DNA of 64,000 nt from Parabacteroides chinchillae. Lineage in GTDB: Bacteria; Bacteroidota; Bacteroidia; Bacteroidales; Tannerellaceae. Within the stretch, counting starts at the first letter, position 1; each line of letters begins with the position of its first letter. The notes beneath the pieces are model-generated. The model searched no databases. It worked only from the letters and a program-made list of their open reading frames with translations, and had not been told where the DNA came from. Made by a program: the position numbers and the translations under genes. Below, piece by piece: positions 46,213-55,485 of this stretch. The stretch is from NCBI RefSeq assembly GCF_900108035.1, contig NZ_FNVS01000013.1, forward strand, positions 56,787-120,786, read 5' to 3'.

Positions 46213-46431
46213 ATGTATAACGCTATGGCTACAGTTAAAGTTAAAGAAATAGAACTTCCCGTATTGCCGCCCAAGAATTGGAAAAGAAGGGTTGCAGAAG
46301 TTGCGGGAGTTAGTGAAAAGACCGTGTATAATGCGATACGAAGAGGAATTAAGGGGCCTCAGTCAAATAAAGTAATGGAGGTTTACAAAAATCTGTATGG
46401 AAGGATAGTTGCCACTGAAAAAAATGGGTGA
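46213..46431 (+). CDS. Small helix-turn-helix protein
   Basis: A 72-residue protein (68 if the ATG at 46225 is used). The middle reads WKRRVAEVAGVSEKTVYNAIRRG, a compact helix-turn-helix of the kind found in small DNA-binding proteins. It is the first gene after the fimbrial promoter and 33 bases before the DUF3575 gene. It could be a regulator of the locus. Confidence 0.6.
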   Translation: MYNAMATVKVKEIELPVLPPKNWKRRVAEVAGVSEKTVYNAIRRGIKGPQSNKVMEVYKNLYGRIVATEKNG

Positions 46432-46464
46432 TTTGATATTCTAAATTATGAAAAAGTAAGAGGA

Positions 46465-47781
46465 ATGACGAAATCTGTATTGTTGGTATTCTTTTTTACT
46501 GTTTGTTTTCTGTTTTCGGGAAACGGATGGGCATTCGCTAAAGTGTCGGAAGAAGTACAAAATGTGTATCGTTTTGTTTTTCGCCCCGGGGGAGAATTGT
46601 ATGAAGAAGGGTACCGGAATAATACGTACGAGTGGCAGCGGATTGTACAGGAAACAGCTGCCTTTTCGACTGCCTCGGCAAATTCGGATTACTACTTTCT
46701 GGTAGAATCGTTTATTGAAAGCGACGGGGATACGGATGATTATTTATTGAACCGTGCTGCTTTCAGGGCTGGTATTATTCGTTCGTTGCTAAGACAGCGT
46801 CTTGATATTCCGTATGAAAAAGTTGTCTTTTATATTAACAGGAGCGGGCAGGCATCCGATGTTGTGCAGGTGAGGTTGATAAATAAACCTGTACCGGCCG
46901 GGGCTAACCGCGATATTTTTTTCTCTTTCAGCAGTTCACGTCCGGATATTTCGGGGGCTTTATCCCGTTATGGGCAACTCCCTTTTTACGATCTGTATTA
47001 TTATAATATGGAAGTAACAGATGCTTTTGAACCTGAAGAGGAAACAAAGGAACCGGCCGGAGAATTTTTAGCCGAAGTACCGGTGCAATCCGGACAAACT
47101 TCCGGAGAATTTACCGGATCTGTAGAACCTGAAGTGCAGCCTCTGTCCGAAGTTGAGCGCTTACCCGAACCGGCCTCTGCAGGGGTGTGTTCCGGAGCCG
47201 GCCTATTTAATATAGGTATAAAAACGAATCTGCTGCCGTGGATGGGACTGGTTCCTGTATGGGCTGTCGATGGCAAAAATGCTTCGGGCTACGGCACAGG
47301 TGCTCTTATGTATAATGGAGCTGTAGAATATTGTTTTGCGCAACGTTATTCGGCCGAATTTTCATTCTTATATGCTTATTCTTCGTACGACGGCCGAAAA
47401 GATAACCTGTGGGGTGTTTCCGAATTTGCTTTGGAACCCCGTTTATGGTTCTCGGATAATAACAGGTTCGGCGGCTTCAATGTCGGTTTCCGTGCGAGCT
47501 ATGGCGATTTTGATATTCGGGATAACAAGCCCCAGAACTATGGGAAAACCGGACGGTTCTATTCGGCAGGTTTTACACTGGGGTATACATTGCCGCTATA
47601 TAGCACCTGGCTTTTGGTAGAAGGCCGGCTGTCGGTGGGATACCGGAATGTTTATGATGGTAAGGTTTACCGGTATTCTCCGGCAGAGAATAAAAATTAT
47701 TATGAAGACGCTTTTGCCCAAAGCAATTGGATAGTGGGAGCATCGGTAAATATTCTTTTTCGTTGCGGTTTTCGTAAATAA
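46465..47781 (+). CDS. DUF3575 fimbrial-locus outer-membrane protein
   Basis: A 438-residue secreted protein. The signal peptide (VLLVFFFTVCFLFSGNGWAFA) is followed by an N-terminal periplasmic part (residues ~30-170) containing LNRAAFRAGIIRSLLRQRLD, faintly like OmpA C-domains. After an acidic Pro/Glu-rich linker (~residues 190-245), the C-terminal ~190 residues form a DUF3575 beta-barrel that starts IGIKTNLLPWMGLVPVWAVD. DUF3575 proteins typically open Bacteroidales fimbrial operons and probably help anchor or assemble pili. Confidence 0.78.
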   Translation: MTKSVLLVFFFTVCFLFSGNGWAFAKVSEEVQNVYRFVFRPGGELYEEGYRNNTYEWQRIVQETAAFSTASANSDYYFLVESFIESDGDTDDYLLNRAAFRAGIIRSLLRQRLDIPYEKVVFYINRSGQASDVVQVRLINKPVPAGANRDIFFSFSSSRPDISGALSRYGQLPFYDLYYYNMEVTDAFEPEEETKEPAGEFLAEVPVQSGQTSGEFTGSVEPEVQPLSEVERLPEPASAGVCSGAGLFNIGIKTNLLPWMGLVPVWAVDGKNASGYGTGALMYNGAVEYCFAQRYSAEFSFLYAYSSYDGRKDNLWGVSEFALEPRLWFSDNNRFGGFNVGFRASYGDFDIRDNKPQNYGKTGRFYSAGFTLGYTLPLYSTWLLVEGRLSVGYRNVYDGKVYRYSPAENKNYYEDAFAQSNWIVGASVNILFRCGFRK

Positions 47782-47813
47782 TAAAGAAAGAAGGAGAGAA
47801 GGAGGATAACTAG

Positions 47814-48794
47814 ATGAACAGGGAGATTTCACAAATGGAAATAAGCTATGGCAGATGGCTGCAAACCCTCTGCCTGAGCCTTCTCGTTTTTGTTTCGTCA
47901 TGTACGTATGGCGATACAGACCGGTATTCGGCAAAGGGGAAAGGCAAAGTTTTTATTTCCTTGGATTGGAAAGGGCAGGCACTTTCTTCGAAAACACGCT
48001 TTTATTTTTATCCTTCCGGTAGCGATACTCCGGTTGTGTGCGAAGGCGATGGTAGCGGTTACGAAGGTGTTTTGCCTGCGGGAACTTATAAGATGGTGAT
48101 GATAAACAGCGATTTTGAAAATATCTATTTGCAAACGGATAAAGGATATGACCAGGCGTATGCTCATAGCCTTTCTGCCTCCGGGGAGCCGGTATCCCTT
48201 GTAACCCGTGCCGGAGAACCTGTCCTTATCCTGCCTCCCGGTAACTTTTATGGTACGGGACTAGCCGATGTGCAGGTAGACGGTTCTCTGGATAAAATCT
48301 ACACGGTTTATCCCCGGAAGTTGGTCTGTTCGGTTCTGCTGGACGTAAAGATCAAGGGAAGCGAAGAAGTTTCTGCGATAGAAGGGACGCTAACCGGCGT
48401 GTCTCCTTCCGTACATATTCCTTCGGGGAAGGCATCATATAATGATTTGGTGGCAGTGCCTGTTCCGTTAAGCAAGCAGGATGGAGGGCATTTCCGTTCC
48501 GAACAAACCGTATTTGGCCTGACACCTGATATTGACGGAGAGATGTCTGCCGGACAAAATAAGCTGGTACTGGATATCACCCTGGTTGATGGAAACGGAT
48601 TAAAGAATGAATTGGATATAACCGAACTTATTAATGAAGCCGTATCGGGAGACGCTTCCGGTACGGTAGAAGCCACCATCGAGTTGGAATTAGTGATAGA
48701 TACTTCCTGCCCCGAAGGCTTGCACCTCCAGTTGGTGGGATGGCATACCGGTACCGGATCGGCCGGAAATAATCGGAAGGAGGGTTTGGAATGA
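47814..48794 (+). CDS. DUF5119 / FimB-Mfa2-like fimbrial lipoprotein
   Basis: A 326-residue lipoprotein with signal LSLLVFVSSC (lipid Cys30). The first beta-domain carries VFISLDWKGQALSSKTRFYFYPSG, and the protein continues as beta-rich sequence. The DUF5119/anchor type often sits directly after DUF3575 and before fimbrillins. It lacks the Thr-Arg-Ala processing motif of the fimbrillins in this locus, which fits a cell-bound anchor that keeps its lipid. It overlaps the next gene by 4 bases. Confidence 0.7.
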   Translation: MNREISQMEISYGRWLQTLCLSLLVFVSSCTYGDTDRYSAKGKGKVFISLDWKGQALSSKTRFYFYPSGSDTPVVCEGDGSGYEGVLPAGTYKMVMINSDFENIYLQTDKGYDQAYAHSLSASGEPVSLVTRAGEPVLILPPGNFYGTGLADVQVDGSLDKIYTVYPRKLVCSVLLDVKIKGSEEVSAIEGTLTGVSPSVHIPSGKASYNDLVAVPVPLSKQDGGHFRSEQTVFGLTPDIDGEMSAGQNKLVLDITLVDGNGLKNELDITELINEAVSGDASGTVEATIELELVIDTSCPEGLHLQLVGWHTGTGSAGNNRKEGLE

Positions 48795-49720
48795 ACGGAA
48801 AAATATTTATAGGAATAGTAGCGCTTTATATGGGATGTATAGCCTGTTCGGACGATTCCGGCAGCAAATATACAGACCGGTATAAACGTACGGTTTCGCT
48901 GCAGGTGGGAGTATATCCGCAAACGCGCGCCTGCCTCAGCAGCCTGGACGGCCAGCGGGTGGCCTTTGCCAAAGGAGATGCCCCTTCCGCCTATACCGAG
49001 ACCTGGGAGGCTATAGCCCAAACGCCCGAAACCAGTCTGGATGGGGAATATATCTATCCCGAAGACCGTAGCTATTTGTATCTCCGGGGCTATTATCCGG
49101 TGGCTCCCTTATCGGAAGGGCAGGCAGTGTATCGTTTGGACGGTCAGACCGATCTGCTGGCAACAGTGGAGCGGAAAGGTAGTTTTATCGACAATTTTAC
49201 TTTAGCGGATAAAACATTTTATTTCTACCATTTGCTTACGCAATGCGCATTCAACATACGCTTGACAAATACGGCAAACGGGGAAATCCGGTTAAAGAGT
49301 TTGTACATCAACGGAAGTAGGGAAGAGGCTTCGTTGCGATTGGCGGAAGCTGCTACGGATAAGTTGCCCGAAGTGTCGTTTAACGGCGATCAGGCCGGAT
49401 TACCTGTCTATGTGGAGCCTGCCAGGAATGAAGGTATAGTTTTATCGGAAGAAGTCCGGCGGTTGCCTTTGCCGGTTCTGGTAGAACCGGGTGCGGAACT
49501 CACTTTGGATGTGGAACTCACTTTTTCCGGCAACGAAACGAAAGCTTACAAAGGACTGCCGGTCTGTTTTGATGAAGCGGATAAGAAGAGCCGTCCGGGT
49601 ACGGCTTACCTTATCACGGTACAACTACATCCCTCGGATACTTCGGGTACCGGAGATATTTCTTTGGGAGTTTCGGTTACTCCGTGGCAGTCCGGGACAG
49701 GAAATGGAACCGTGCAATAA
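48791..49720 (+). CDS. Fimbrillin family lipoprotein 1
   Basis: A 309-residue lipoprotein (lipobox ending at Cys19 in GCIAC) with the fimbrillin fold pattern: an N-domain with YLRGYYPVAPLS, TDLLATVERKG and FYFYHLLTQCAFNIRL, then a C-domain ending TPWQSGTGNGTVQ. It carries a Thr-Arg-Ala site (Arg46). The WxxGTGNG ending is shared with the fimbrillins that follow. Confidence 0.75.
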   Translation: MNGKIFIGIVALYMGCIACSDDSGSKYTDRYKRTVSLQVGVYPQTRACLSSLDGQRVAFAKGDAPSAYTETWEAIAQTPETSLDGEYIYPEDRSYLYLRGYYPVAPLSEGQAVYRLDGQTDLLATVERKGSFIDNFTLADKTFYFYHLLTQCAFNIRLTNTANGEIRLKSLYINGSREEASLRLAEAATDKLPEVSFNGDQAGLPVYVEPARNEGIVLSEEVRRLPLPVLVEPGAELTLDVELTFSGNETKAYKGLPVCFDEADKKSRPGTAYLITVQLHPSDTSGTGDISLGVSVTPWQSGTGNGTVQ

Positions 49721-49764
49721 GAATATATGTGAATTTTAGTATAAAACTTCAAACAAGAACAAAC

Positions 49765-50778
49765 ATGAAGAAAACATGGTATGTCGCTGCTTTAGCAGTT
49801 ATTGTTTTGGCCGGCTGTAGCAATGAAAATGAAACTACAGGGCTGGATAATGGTAAGACACCCATTTTATTGGGCACGGGGGTATCAACCAAAGCCCCTG
49901 TTAATACGGTTACCGGACTGAACGATGCCGGTATAGGTATTTTCGGTATTACAACCACCAACACAACAGCCGCCACCCCGATTGCGGATTGGACGGCAGC
50001 CGTTATCCTTGATAATGTAAAACCGGCAAGTGTGAAAGAAGACAATGGCATTGTGCTTCCTATTCCTTATTATTATCCGGCGCAGAAAACGGACTATGTT
50101 AAGTTTATGGCATTTCACCCGTATGCTGCAACGGGAACAAGCGGAGATAATTATCTTGAAGTATCGACCGCTGCAGCTCCTGTGTTTCATTTTACGCTTA
50201 CCGGACAAGAAGACCTGATGTGTGCTGTTCCGGCTATCGGTAATAATGAAACTACCACACCTCCCAATTTGGACTTCGCCCACAAACTGACACAAATTAC
50301 ATTTAAGGTAATCAAACATGCAGACATGGCAAGCGTAAGCGGAACCGAGAACCTGCAGATAACCGGTATCCAGTTTGCTTCCGCTAATACAACCGGAAGT
50401 ATGAACATCGAAGACGGCCTTGTTTCAGGCTGGGCTACGCCTGCTGCGTTGGTAGCGTTTAACGAAGCTGTCCATGGTGGAAAAGTAACGATTCCCGCTT
50501 CTACCGCAGAAGCTGCCAAGGTAGGTGTGCCGGTTATGTTGCAACCCGGACAATCTGAATTCCTGTTGAACGTCTCTACTTCTGCCAAAACATTTACCGA
50601 TGTAAAGGTAATACCTGCAGGTGGTGATAGCGAATTTAAAGTAGGTAAATCGTATGAAGTTACCCTTACTTTCAACCTGGCTTCGGCCGATCCTGCAAAG
50701 CAAATCCAGTTAACAGCCTCTGTTCAGCCTTGGATAACCGGCGGTACAGGATCAGGATCGGTAACAGATAAACCGTAG
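49765..50778 (+). CDS. Fimbrillin family lipoprotein 2
   Basis: A 337-residue lipoprotein starting MKKTWYVAALAVIVLAGCSN (lipid Cys18). A Thr-Lys-Ala site (Lys43) takes the place of the Thr-Arg-Ala of its neighbours. The fimbrillin N-domain includes VKFMAFHPYAATG and LDFAHKLTQITFKV, and the end is QPWITGGTGSGSVTDKP. In type V pili such proteins form the shaft or tip by strand exchange. The ATG at 49765 is chosen because it gives the signal peptide; the frame is open further upstream. Confidence 0.8.
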   Translation: MKKTWYVAALAVIVLAGCSNENETTGLDNGKTPILLGTGVSTKAPVNTVTGLNDAGIGIFGITTTNTTAATPIADWTAAVILDNVKPASVKEDNGIVLPIPYYYPAQKTDYVKFMAFHPYAATGTSGDNYLEVSTAAAPVFHFTLTGQEDLMCAVPAIGNNETTTPPNLDFAHKLTQITFKVIKHADMASVSGTENLQITGIQFASANTTGSMNIEDGLVSGWATPAALVAFNEAVHGGKVTIPASTAEAAKVGVPVMLQPGQSEFLLNVSTSAKTFTDVKVIPAGGDSEFKVGKSYEVTLTFNLASADPAKQIQLTASVQPWITGGTGSGSVTDKP

Positions 50779-50780
50779 TC

Positions 50781-50882
50781 GGTACAGGATTGTAGAGTGG
50801 CTTTTTGATACAGCCTTGTAGGGCTTTTTGATACAGATTTGTAGGGTAGCTTTCTGGTACAGGCTTGTAGAGATGGTAGCTT
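50781..50882 (+). repeat. Four degenerate ~25-base tandem repeats
   Basis: Copies of GGTACAGGATTGTAGAGTGG-type sequence (core TACAG-TTGTAG-GGCTTT) directly after the fimbrillin 2 stop. With module A they fill most of the 423-base gap between fimbrillins 2 and 3. Confidence 0.6.
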
Positions 50883-50890
50883 GCAGGTAA

Positions 50891-51060
50891 TGGCTTTAGC
50901 CTGGTTTCAATTGCCGTCGGTTTTAACCGACGGAAGCAGAGTTTCCTTCTTTCAAGGGCTTTAGCCCAATCAGAAAGGAATTTGGCTAAAGCCAACAGAG
51001 AGCAAACATCCCTCAATCCGTCAGCTAAAGCAGACGGCAATTGAGCTTAGGCTAAAGCCA
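50891..51060 (+). repeat. Dispersed palindromic repeat module A, copy 2
   Basis: 170 bp with the terminal pair TGGCTTTAGCC / GGCTAAAGCCA and inner CAATTGCCGTC / GACGGCAATTG. Inserted between two fimbrillin genes. Confidence 0.88.
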
Positions 51061-51085
51061 TCAAGACAATATGTTTAGGATGAGA

Positions 51086-51104
51086 TTGCGGGTCAGGCCC
51101 GCAA
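51086..51104. repeat. Short hairpin after module A
   Basis: TTGCGGG-TCAGG-CCCGCAA, perfect 7-bp arms, followed by repeated CCCGCAAGGACA units to about 51130 and a GCCATC-TT-GATGGC palindrome near 51150. It could reduce read-through into fimbrillin 3. Confidence 0.5.
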
Positions 51105-51201
51105 GGACAGAAACAAAGCCCGCAAGGACAACACAATGACCAGGACAGAAACAAAGCCATCTTGATGGCATTGAAGCTAATTAATAAATAAAGAATAAAA
51201 A

Positions 51202-52239
51202 ATGAAAATGAACAAGTATTATGCTTTCGCAGCTTTTGCCTCACTGGTATTGGCAAGCTGCAATAACGACGACAACGTGGCTGTAGAGTTGTCGCAAGGA
51301 CAGGAGATTCGTTTCGGTGCGCAGACAATTACAGCAGATACCAGAGCGCCTTTCGACGGAACTATCAGTTCTACGAATAAACTGACGGCTCATATCATCG
51401 GTTCCGCATCATCGAACAGCTATGCTACTATCTATACTGATAATGCCGGTGCCGAAGCTAAAGGAGACATCACATTCGAAGATAACGGAACTACCGAATA
51501 CGGTTTCCCTTCCGGTGTAAAGTGGAAAGATGGAACTACCACCCTGTATTTTCGCGGATTTTATCCTGCAGGGAGTGTATGGACTATTGCCGCCGGTGCA
51601 TCTGCTACGGCTACTATAGACGGTAAAACCGACTTGATGTTAGCACCGGAGGTGTCCGGCCAGCAAGCAGACGGTGCGCTGAATTTTGCTTTTAGCCACT
51701 TGCTTACCAAGCTGCATGTAAAAGTGGTGGGCAATGCTACCACAGTTGCCGATTGGGGTGATATTACAAAAATAGAACTGGATAAAGCGCTGAATGCGTC
51801 TCCGAAAAATTCGGTGTCGCAAACCTTTTCGGATCCTTCGGCCACATATACGGGTTCTGCAACTGCGATTCCGTTTTTCCAGGCTACGGAAGCCGATGGT
51901 AAAATAACTTATACCGATGATGCTTTAACCGGCAAGACTGTTTCCGTTGCTACTACACCGGAACTGGTTGCTTATGCGTTGGTTGCTCCGGTGGATGCTG
52001 TTGATGGCAGTGGCGATGTAAAAGACGAATATACGTTAAAGGTATATACTTCTACAAAGGCGACTGATGGCAAGGAAGTAGCGATTAACCTGAAAGGAAC
52101 GGATGGTACGGATTATACCGGATCTACAGCCGGCAAGAAGTTCGATATCACGATTCAGTTCCGTGGCGAAGGACAGATTACGGCAACGGCAACCGTAACC
52201 GAATGGGAAGACGGTGGTTCAGGCAATGGGACGATGTAA
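51202..52239 (+). CDS. Fimbrillin family lipoprotein 3
   Basis: A 345-residue lipoprotein starting MKMNKYYAFAAFASLVLASC (lipid Cys20), with a Thr-Arg-Ala site (Arg48). The fimbrillin pattern is clear: TTLYFRGFYPAGSVW, TDLMLAPEVSG and NFAFSHLLTKLHVKV in the N-domain, and a C-domain ending TEWEDGGSGNGTM. Preceded by module A, so it may have been separated from fimbrillin 2 by an insertion. Confidence 0.8.
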   Translation: MKMNKYYAFAAFASLVLASCNNDDNVAVELSQGQEIRFGAQTITADTRAPFDGTISSTNKLTAHIIGSASSNSYATIYTDNAGAEAKGDITFEDNGTTEYGFPSGVKWKDGTTTLYFRGFYPAGSVWTIAAGASATATIDGKTDLMLAPEVSGQQADGALNFAFSHLLTKLHVKVVGNATTVADWGDITKIELDKALNASPKNSVSQTFSDPSATYTGSATAIPFFQATEADGKITYTDDALTGKTVSVATTPELVAYALVAPVDAVDGSGDVKDEYTLKVYTSTKATDGKEVAINLKGTDGTDYTGSTAGKKFDITIQFRGEGQITATATVTEWEDGGSGNGTM

Positions 52240-52240
52240 A

Positions 52241-52301
52241 AAACATCCCGATGATTTCGGCAAAACATCCCGATGATTTTATAAAATGATCCCGATGAAA
52301 T
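52241..52301 (+). repeat. Three short repeats (ATCCCGATGATTT type)
   Basis: AAACATCCCGATGATTT (52241-52257), the same again with one more T (52263-52280), and AAATGATCCCGATGAAAT (52284-52301). The core recalls the inverted repeat at 14657-14720. Confidence 0.55.
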
Positions 52302-52327
52302 AGAATTTACATTAAAACAATTTAGTT

Positions 52328-53350
52328 ATGACGAAAAAGTATGTATTGGCAGCCATTTGCCTCGTAACGATGGCAGGTTGCAATAATAATGAGTTTGAAA
52401 ACGAAACGCCTTTAGCTTCCGGCGAAACGCCTATCGAGCTGAAAACAGGGGTAGATACCAGAGCTGCAATCTCGAATGGCGATGTTGTTACGGCAACCAT
52501 AGCCCTGATTGCCAAAGAAACGCCTGAACCTACGGCTGCCGAATGGAATGCCCTTGTGCCTATCACCACCAATACGTTGGGAGATGGCGGCACGTTTGCT
52601 AATTATGCAACAGATGCGGCCAACGTATCCAGCGGTACGTTTACGGCATCTGCTACTGCACAGTCTGTAGGCTTTTCGGTGCCTTTGTATTATAACAAAG
52701 CTTCTAACATCCGTGCCTATATGGTAGGCGTAGCGCCGGCAGGTACCTTGTCCAGCGGAAACGGTAAAGTTACTTTTCCCTCTGTAGACGGTTTGCAGGA
52801 TGTATTGTATGCCTCTACGATCGATAAAGGAACAATAGAGGCTGCTGGAACTAATGAGAAATTTTTCACCTTCAACCATCAGACCGGCCAGGTGCGTTTC
52901 AAGATTCTGAAAGAAGAGGGTATGAGCGCAGATTCTGTGGTTACGGTTCAGAGTGTAACATTGCTTAATGTAGGTCTGCCGGAATCTATTACTTTGGGAG
53001 ACAGTGTTATTACGTATCAGGATAAAGGCGAGTTTGCCTTGCCGGGTATTAATTCCTCCGCTGCCGCTACCGAAGCCGGAATAGACGTGGGTAGCCCGGT
53101 TATGATTCGCCCTATGGCTAGCATGAATATCAACATAACCATCTCTATCAAGGGAGTATCCAAAACCTATAGCAATATTCCGGTTGCATTTGAAGGAACC
53201 GAAGGAGGTACGGGTATTACAAAAGGATATTCCTCTTTAGTTACGGTTACTGTAAAACGTAAGATAAATACTACGGAAAGCCAGATTGACGTGAAGGCTG
53301 TCGTAGCTCCTTGGAAGACGGGTAATACCGGTAATGTAGATTTGGATTAA
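52328..53350 (+). CDS. Fimbrillin family lipoprotein 4
   Basis: A 340-residue lipoprotein, MTKKYVLAAICLVTMAGCNN (lipid Cys18), Thr-Arg-Ala at Arg45. It contains IRAYMVGVAPAGTLSSGNG, DVLYASTIDKG and FNHQTGQVRFKIL, and ends APWKTGNTGNVDLD. It is most like the next gene; the two look like a tandem duplication. Confidence 0.8.
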   Translation: MTKKYVLAAICLVTMAGCNNNEFENETPLASGETPIELKTGVDTRAAISNGDVVTATIALIAKETPEPTAAEWNALVPITTNTLGDGGTFANYATDAANVSSGTFTASATAQSVGFSVPLYYNKASNIRAYMVGVAPAGTLSSGNGKVTFPSVDGLQDVLYASTIDKGTIEAAGTNEKFFTFNHQTGQVRFKILKEEGMSADSVVTVQSVTLLNVGLPESITLGDSVITYQDKGEFALPGINSSAAATEAGIDVGSPVMIRPMASMNINITISIKGVSKTYSNIPVAFEGTEGGTGITKGYSSLVTVTVKRKINTTESQIDVKAVVAPWKTGNTGNVDLD

Positions 53351-53389
53351 CAAGAACCTTCATTTGACAAATACTAAAATAATAAAGTT

Positions 53390-54400
53390 ATGAACAAAAG
53401 TATGATTATGGTTGCTATGGCAGCCGTTGCAATGACAAGTTGCAGCAACAACGAATTCGATGGTCCCGAAGTACCGGTCGAAGGCGATAGAATGGAATTG
53501 AAAATAGGTACCGGTGTAGATGGTATGACAACCCGCTCTGTTATCACCCGTACTCCTATTAGTACGAATGACAATGTAACAGCCGATTTCTTATGCTTTA
53601 TGGCTACTCAGGCTGATGGTGTTATAAATACGGATACATTGTCTACTCTTTATGATAAAACTACCGGTACGTTTACTGCAAATGCAACAGCCCAGGCAGT
53701 GTCTCTTACCAAGATATTGTATTATCCGGGTGATAGGAACGAGTCAACCTTACGTGCTTATGTTGCCGGCGTTCATCCTGCAGGCGGTACGTTGAATAAC
53801 CAAACCGTTACGTTTGCTTCTACCGACGGACAGCAAGACGTGATGTTTGCCAAACCTGTAGACTTTAAAACAGCAGAGGCAGCAGCTTCAGCAAATGCCT
53901 CTTTGGAATTCAGCCACCAGACTTCACAGCTTTATTTCATGGCTGATACCGTAGCATACAATCCTACAACAGGCGGTGCATTTGCCGGCCCGGTTACTAT
54001 CAAGAGTATTGAAGTTATTAATGCACAGGTGCCTAAAAGCATGAATGTGGCAACCGGTGCCATCACATGGACAAACAAGGCTAACCTGTCTGTACAGAAT
54101 GTAAGCAGCGAAGCGCTGACTGATGAATTGAAAAGCGTTTGCGATCCGGTTATGGTGGCTCCTTCTGCCGAAATACGCCTGAATGTGGTAATTTCTGTAA
54201 ACGGAGAGGATAAGACATTCCCGAACGTATTGATCAAGAAAGACGCAACCAGCAACCTGGTATCTGTAGTGGGCAAGAAGCATAAGATCTCTTTGAAGTT
54301 CAATGCTCCTGCATACGCAGACCAGAGCAAGATCCAGTTGAACGTTTCGGCTTCTGTAATCGAATGGGCTGAAGGCGATTCCGGTGAAGCGGAATTATAA
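53390..54400 (+). CDS. Fimbrillin family lipoprotein 5
   Basis: A 336-residue lipoprotein, MNKSMIMVAMAAVAMTSCSN (lipid Cys18), with Thr-Arg-Ser at Arg49 and a second Thr-Arg-Thr at Arg54. It shares with fimbrillin 4 the NNEF start after the lipid cysteine, the segment LRAYVAGVHPAGG, and FSHQTSQLYFMAD in place of FNHQTGQVRF, and ends IEWAEGDSGEAEL. Confidence 0.8.
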   Translation: MNKSMIMVAMAAVAMTSCSNNEFDGPEVPVEGDRMELKIGTGVDGMTTRSVITRTPISTNDNVTADFLCFMATQADGVINTDTLSTLYDKTTGTFTANATAQAVSLTKILYYPGDRNESTLRAYVAGVHPAGGTLNNQTVTFASTDGQQDVMFAKPVDFKTAEAAASANASLEFSHQTSQLYFMADTVAYNPTTGGAFAGPVTIKSIEVINAQVPKSMNVATGAITWTNKANLSVQNVSSEALTDELKSVCDPVMVAPSAEIRLNVVISVNGEDKTFPNVLIKKDATSNLVSVVGKKHKISLKFNAPAYADQSKIQLNVSASVIEWAEGDSGEAEL

Positions 54401-54501
54401 TCTGTAAAATGTACATACTCCCTGCATCGGGAGGCATCTGATATAGGCCGGGTGGGGTTGAAGGTTCTCCATCCGGATACAAAATAAAAGAGAGAGAAGA
54501 T

Positions 54502-55476
54502 ATGAAACGATACGGATATATTCTGTTTGGCCTGTTCTGCCTGCTTATACAGGTTGGATGTACGGCCGGTGAAATGGACGGCCGGGAGGAGGAAACTCCG
54601 GAGCAAGAGATGCCGGTGCCCGTTACTCTTCGTGCCGGCAGCACTACCCGTGCAGTGGTGAACGAAGGGGATGCTTTCGGTCCGGTACTGGTATGTTCGG
54701 ACAGGGAAGATTTTAGCGGCGGGTTGCGTTGGCAGAAAAATGCAACTGTAGATGTTGCCGGAGAAGTTGCCTATGAGGGCGAAACACCTGTCTACCCTTC
54801 GCTGGGTGATAATATTTATGTGGCAGGCTTAAATCCGCAGGGAGCTATCCTGCCCGGTGACGGCACGGCGGTGTACACGCTTGACGGCAATTCCGACCTG
54901 ATGTATGCAGCTCCGCTGAAAGGCAACCGGTGGGACGGGTTTCGTATTTGTGGTAATACGGATGCTACTAAAGATAAAGTGATGGAATTCAATCATCTGC
55001 TTTCGCAGGTGCAACTGGCGGCTATCCGTACGGCAAAAGACTTGGCCGGGCTGAACGACTTCCGTATCACAAAGGTAACCTGGAAGAACGTTGCGGCTAC
55101 TGCTACCGTACGATTAAAGCCGGTGGTAGGGGAAGGAGCGGAACAAGTGTCGTTTTCCACAGTTGCCGCACTTCCGTCCGTGCTCTATAAAGACAAGAAC
55201 GATGAAACGAAAACGGTACTGGTTACTTCACACAACGAAGCGGCGCCGGATGCGGTGGGATATGCCCTTTTGCCTCCGGCCGGTTCTTACCTGGCGGATG
55301 TGGAAACCTCGGTCGGGACTTTTACCGACTTGACGGTAAAGCCGGACGAAGGCGGGTTTGGTGGCGGCTACGCCCATCGGATTGTGTTGGTGCTTAATGA
55401 TAAAGGGCTGAGCATACGTGGCGTGAAGCTGGAAGATTGGGAGAATATTGATGGCGGCGTAACTGATGCAAATTAA
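54502..55476 (+). CDS. Fimbrillin family lipoprotein 6
   Basis: A 324-residue lipoprotein with lipid Cys20 (LLIQVGC) and Thr-Arg-Ala at Arg50. Pattern elements: GDNIYVAGLNPQGAIL, SDLMYAAPLKGNRW, EFNHLLSQVQLAAI, and the C-terminal LEDWENIDGGVTDAN. GC content is higher than in fimbrillins 3-5. The gap before it holds a small hairpin (CTCCC-TGCATC-GGGAG). Confidence 0.78.
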   Translation: MKRYGYILFGLFCLLIQVGCTAGEMDGREEETPEQEMPVPVTLRAGSTTRAVVNEGDAFGPVLVCSDREDFSGGLRWQKNATVDVAGEVAYEGETPVYPSLGDNIYVAGLNPQGAILPGDGTAVYTLDGNSDLMYAAPLKGNRWDGFRICGNTDATKDKVMEFNHLLSQVQLAAIRTAKDLAGLNDFRITKVTWKNVAATATVRLKPVVGEGAEQVSFSTVAALPSVLYKDKNDETKTVLVTSHNEAAPDAVGYALLPPAGSYLADVETSVGTFTDLTVKPDEGGFGGGYAHRIVLVLNDKGLSIRGVKLEDWENIDGGVTDAN

Positions 55477-55485
55477 ATAAGAGAG

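Noticed and set aside
53932..54606. Long minus-strand frames opposite the fimbrillin and tip genes
   Set aside because: They lie fully opposite strong lipoprotein genes, have no signal or domain pattern, and arise from the GC-rich codon use on the coding strand.
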